NCBI GenBank assembly: GCA_900553355.1
Contig: USDK01000089.1
Span: forward strand, 1 to 6,855
DNA from: an uncultured Lachnospiraceae bacterium
GTDB taxonomy: Bacteria > Bacillota > Clostridia > Lachnospirales > Lachnospiraceae
DNA length: 6,855 bases
Direction of reading: 5' to 3'
This document shows, piece by piece, positions 5,751 to 6,855 of this stretch; the stretch's first letter is position 1; each line of letters opens with the position of its first letter. The notes beneath the pieces were generated by a model. The model was not told the origin of the DNA. It worked only from the letters and a program-made list of their open reading frames with translations, and did not search any database. A program made the translations under genes and the position numbers.

Positions 5751-6302
5751 ATGGCGGAGATGAAGAACATATGCGGAAAGATCCCGGTGGAATTACATGA
5801 GAAGGTAAGAGCCGAGATCGAAGAGAAAGAAACGAGTACACAGATATTCATCCAGCAGGTGATTGAAGAACACTTTAACAGACTGGAAGGCAAAGGAGAA
5901 GAGAGCATGGAAAAAAGAACATTAGCAGTACAGGTTACAGAGGAATTATTCCAGAGAGTCAAATGGGTAGTCGCGAAGGAAGGCATCAAACAGAAAGATT
6001 TTATCATCCGCATCATCGAGAAAGCGGTGGAAGAGGTAGAAGCCAAATGGCAGGGGTTAGAGCAGCCGGAAGAAACCCCAGAAGCAGACAGAATGGAGGA
6101 GTCTACAGAAGAGACTGCGGAGGAAGAGATTACCGGAGAGGAAATCGAAGAGATGGAAACTGCGGAGGAAGAACCTGACGATGAGAGCTTCGAAGCATCC
6201 ACAGAACTGGACGAGGAAGAAACAGATCCAGAACTTCCCGAAGATGCAGAGGAGGAAGAGGAACTGCCAGAAGTCGAGGAAGAAACCGGAGAAATCGCAT
6301 AA
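5751..6302 (+). CDS. Double ribbon-helix-helix protein with a very acidic tail, 183 aa
   Basis: I choose ATG 5751 because AAAGGAGA (5736-5743) lies 7 nt upstream; the TTG at 5709 in the same frame falls in the repeat. Two RHH-like units follow each other. The first is about residues 5-43 (strand ICGKIPVEL, then two helices); the second is about 54-98 (strand TLAVQVTEEL, then helices). Two RHH units in one chain could form a pseudo-dimer for DNA binding. From about residue 102 to the end the chain is almost pure acid: about 43 of some 82 residues are Glu/Asp, with one Arg. Such a tail could mimic DNA, autoinhibit the RHH part or recruit a basic partner. An internal SD and ATG (5907) separates the two RHH units. 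A strong terminator and the methyltransferase follow. An element regulator is likely; an anti-restriction role is speculation. Confidence 0.8.
   Translation: MAEMKNICGKIPVELHEKVRAEIEEKETSTQIFIQQVIEEHFNRLEGKGEESMEKRTLAVQVTEELFQRVKWVVAKEGIKQKDFIIRIIEKAVEEVEAKWQGLEQPEETPEADRMEESTEETAEEEITGEEIEEMETAEEEPDDESFEASTELDEEETDPELPEDAEEEEELPEVEEETGEIA
5892..5909 (+). promoter_or_regulatory. Internal ribosome binding site and ATG between the two RHH units
   Basis: AAAGGAGAAGAG (from 5893) precedes an in-frame ATG at 5907 (residue 53). Initiation here would give a 131-aa product with only the second RHH unit and the acidic tail. The purine-rich local codon use makes a chance SD more likely than at 3129. 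Confidence 0.4.
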
Positions 6303-6329
6303 TGCCAAAGAAATAGAACCATAAAACTT

Positions 6330-6368
6330 GCAGGCGGTGTGGAAAAGAAACCATGCCGCCTGCTTTTT
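6330..6368 (+). terminator. Strong intrinsic terminator before the methyltransferase
   Basis: GCAGGCGG (6330-6337) pairs perfectly with CCGCCTGC (6356-6363). The stem continues inward through TGTGG/CCATG with two wobble pairs to an 8-nt A-rich loop. TTTTT (6364-6368) follows. The methyltransferase ribosome binding site starts within 10 nt of the T-run, so no promoter fits between. Confidence 0.88.
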
Positions 6369-6382
6369 CTCAGCAAAGGAGG

Positions 6383-6855
6383 TTGATAGCCGCAACCATT
6401 CGATTTTTTGATTTATTCAGCGGGATCGGGGGATTCCGGGAAGGGTTAAGACGTGCAGGCGGTTTTACCTGTGTGGGACACTGCGAGGTGGATGCTTATG
6501 CGGATAAGAACTACCGATTGCTGTTCGACACAGAAGGGGAGTGGTTTTGCAATGACGCAAGAACAATCGAAACTGAACGAATGCCGGACTTTGATCTTTT
6601 GTGTGCAGGATTTCCTTGCCAGGCATTCTCTATCGCCGGAAAGCGGGAAGGATTTGCAGATGCAAGAGGAACCCTCTTTTTCGAGATTGCCCGGCTTCTC
6701 AAAGCTAAAAGACCCCAGTATTTTATCCTTGAAAATGTTCCCGGTCTGCTTTCGCATGACAAGGGGCGGACATTTTGCACCATCCTCAGTACGCTTTCGC
6801 AACTGGGGTACCATGTCGAATGGAAAGTGCTTAACAGCAAGGATTTCGGAGTCCC
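6383..6855 (+). CDS. C5-cytosine DNA methyltransferase, N-terminal half (runs off the window)
   Basis: The frame encodes classic C5-methyltransferase motifs: motif I FFDLFSGIGGFREG (AdoMet binding), motif IV GFPCQAFSIAG with the catalytic Cys at codon 6617-6619, and motif VI ENVPGLLS (Glu codon at 6731). KVLNSKDFGV, typical of the motif VIII region, comes at the window end. The target-recognition domain lies outside. It transfers a methyl group from AdoMet to cytosine C5 in a specific DNA sequence, most likely protecting the element from host restriction. No restriction gene is visible. The start is uncertain. TTG 6383 directly abuts AAAGGAGG (6375-6382), an unusually short spacing; ATA 6386 and ATT 6398 are non-standard. 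ATG 6353 is in frame but lies inside the terminator stem. Homology itself begins only near 6398. Confidence 0.93.
   Translation, partial: MIAATIRFFDLFSGIGGFREGLRRAGGFTCVGHCEVDAYADKNYRLLFDTEGEWFCNDARTIETERMPDFDLLCAGFPCQAFSIAGKREGFADARGTLFFEIARLLKAKRPQYFILENVPGLLSHDKGRTFCTILSTLSQLGYHVEWKVLNSKDFGV

Larger units (their letters stand above)
1907..6855 (+). mobile_element. Left part of an integrated element (probable ICE/IME), right end outside window
   Basis: The left boundary is placed within GATG at 1907-1910, because an intact ABC ATPase would read GAT GAG CCN there. To the right the DNA is visibly AT-richer, with none of the host transporter genes. The cargo (ParM/ParR pair, RHH protein, C5 methyltransferase, paralogous small helical proteins) is typical accessory content of Firmicutes conjugative elements. 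Insertion at a GA dinucleotide would suit a TnpX/TndX-type large serine recombinase, but no recombinase is visible and the far junction is not in the window. A prophage or integrated plasmid is a less likely alternative. The insertion is well supported; its class is inferred. Confidence 0.75.

Noticed and set aside
6020..6302. Acidic tail as a translation initiation factor domain
   Set aside because: Low-complexity Glu-rich sequence gives misleading matches, and no IF2 GTPase motif is present.
5702..6376. Long Ser-rich ORF on the minus strand opposite the RHH/acidic gene
   Set aside because: It is the antisense of Glu-rich codons (GAA/GAG read backward give Ser/Leu/Phe), with no ribosome binding site or plausible protein character.
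6446..6840. Minus-strand ORFs over the methyltransferase
   Set aside because: The plus strand encodes clear C5-methyltransferase motifs over the same bases.
1..6855. CRISPR arrays, tRNA or rRNA genes, insertion sequences with a transposase
   Set aside because: I saw no regularly spaced repeats, cloverleaf-like segments or transposase motifs on either strand.

Overview
The window looks like chromosomal DNA of a Gram-positive, Clostridia-type bacterium (Lachnospiraceae or a relative is my guess). The evidence is strong AGGAGG-type ribosome binding sites, frequent GTG/TTG starts, intrinsic terminators and the protein families present. It splits into two parts that differ in base composition and content.

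Part 1 (1 to about 1907) is GC-rich host DNA. It holds the 3' end of an FtsX/MacB-type ABC permease gene, a 128-bp gap, and an ABC ATPase gene. The ATPase is cut off exactly at the Walker B motif: after ...SIILAD (D167) the expected E-P-T-G-N-L-D is missing and the frame runs through 16 foreign codons to a stop at 1957. This is best read as the left junction of an integrated element inserted in the conserved Walker B DNA.

Part 2 (about 1907 to the window end) is the more AT-rich left end of what is probably an integrative and conjugative or mobilizable element. No integrase, relaxase or coupling protein is in view, so that label is inference. From the left come a near-perfect direct repeat (28-bp period), an 8-bp dyad and an intrinsic terminator. 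Then follow an unrecognised 178-aa protein and two paralogous helical proteins of unknown function (252 and 202 aa). Next is an actin-like ParM ATPase, overlapped by 4 nt by a small ParR-like gene, and a 22-codon ORF with a near-ideal ribosome binding site. The last two genes encode a double ribbon-helix-helix protein with a very acidic tail and the first half of a C5-cytosine DNA methyltransferase.

The genes suggest a maintenance and defence-evasion module: ParM/ParR for segregation of an excised or plasmid-like form, RHH proteins for DNA binding and regulation, and a methyltransferase against host restriction. Two organisational features stand out. A roughly 60-75-bp intergenic repeat occurs three times, each copy 45-64 nt upstream of a start codon, with two conserved boxes exactly 17 nt apart. 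Also, intrinsic terminators sit just upstream of the ribosome binding sites of three genes with little or no room for a promoter, which suggests read-through or antitermination control. Two genes carry an in-frame internal ribosome binding site and ATG at a domain boundary.
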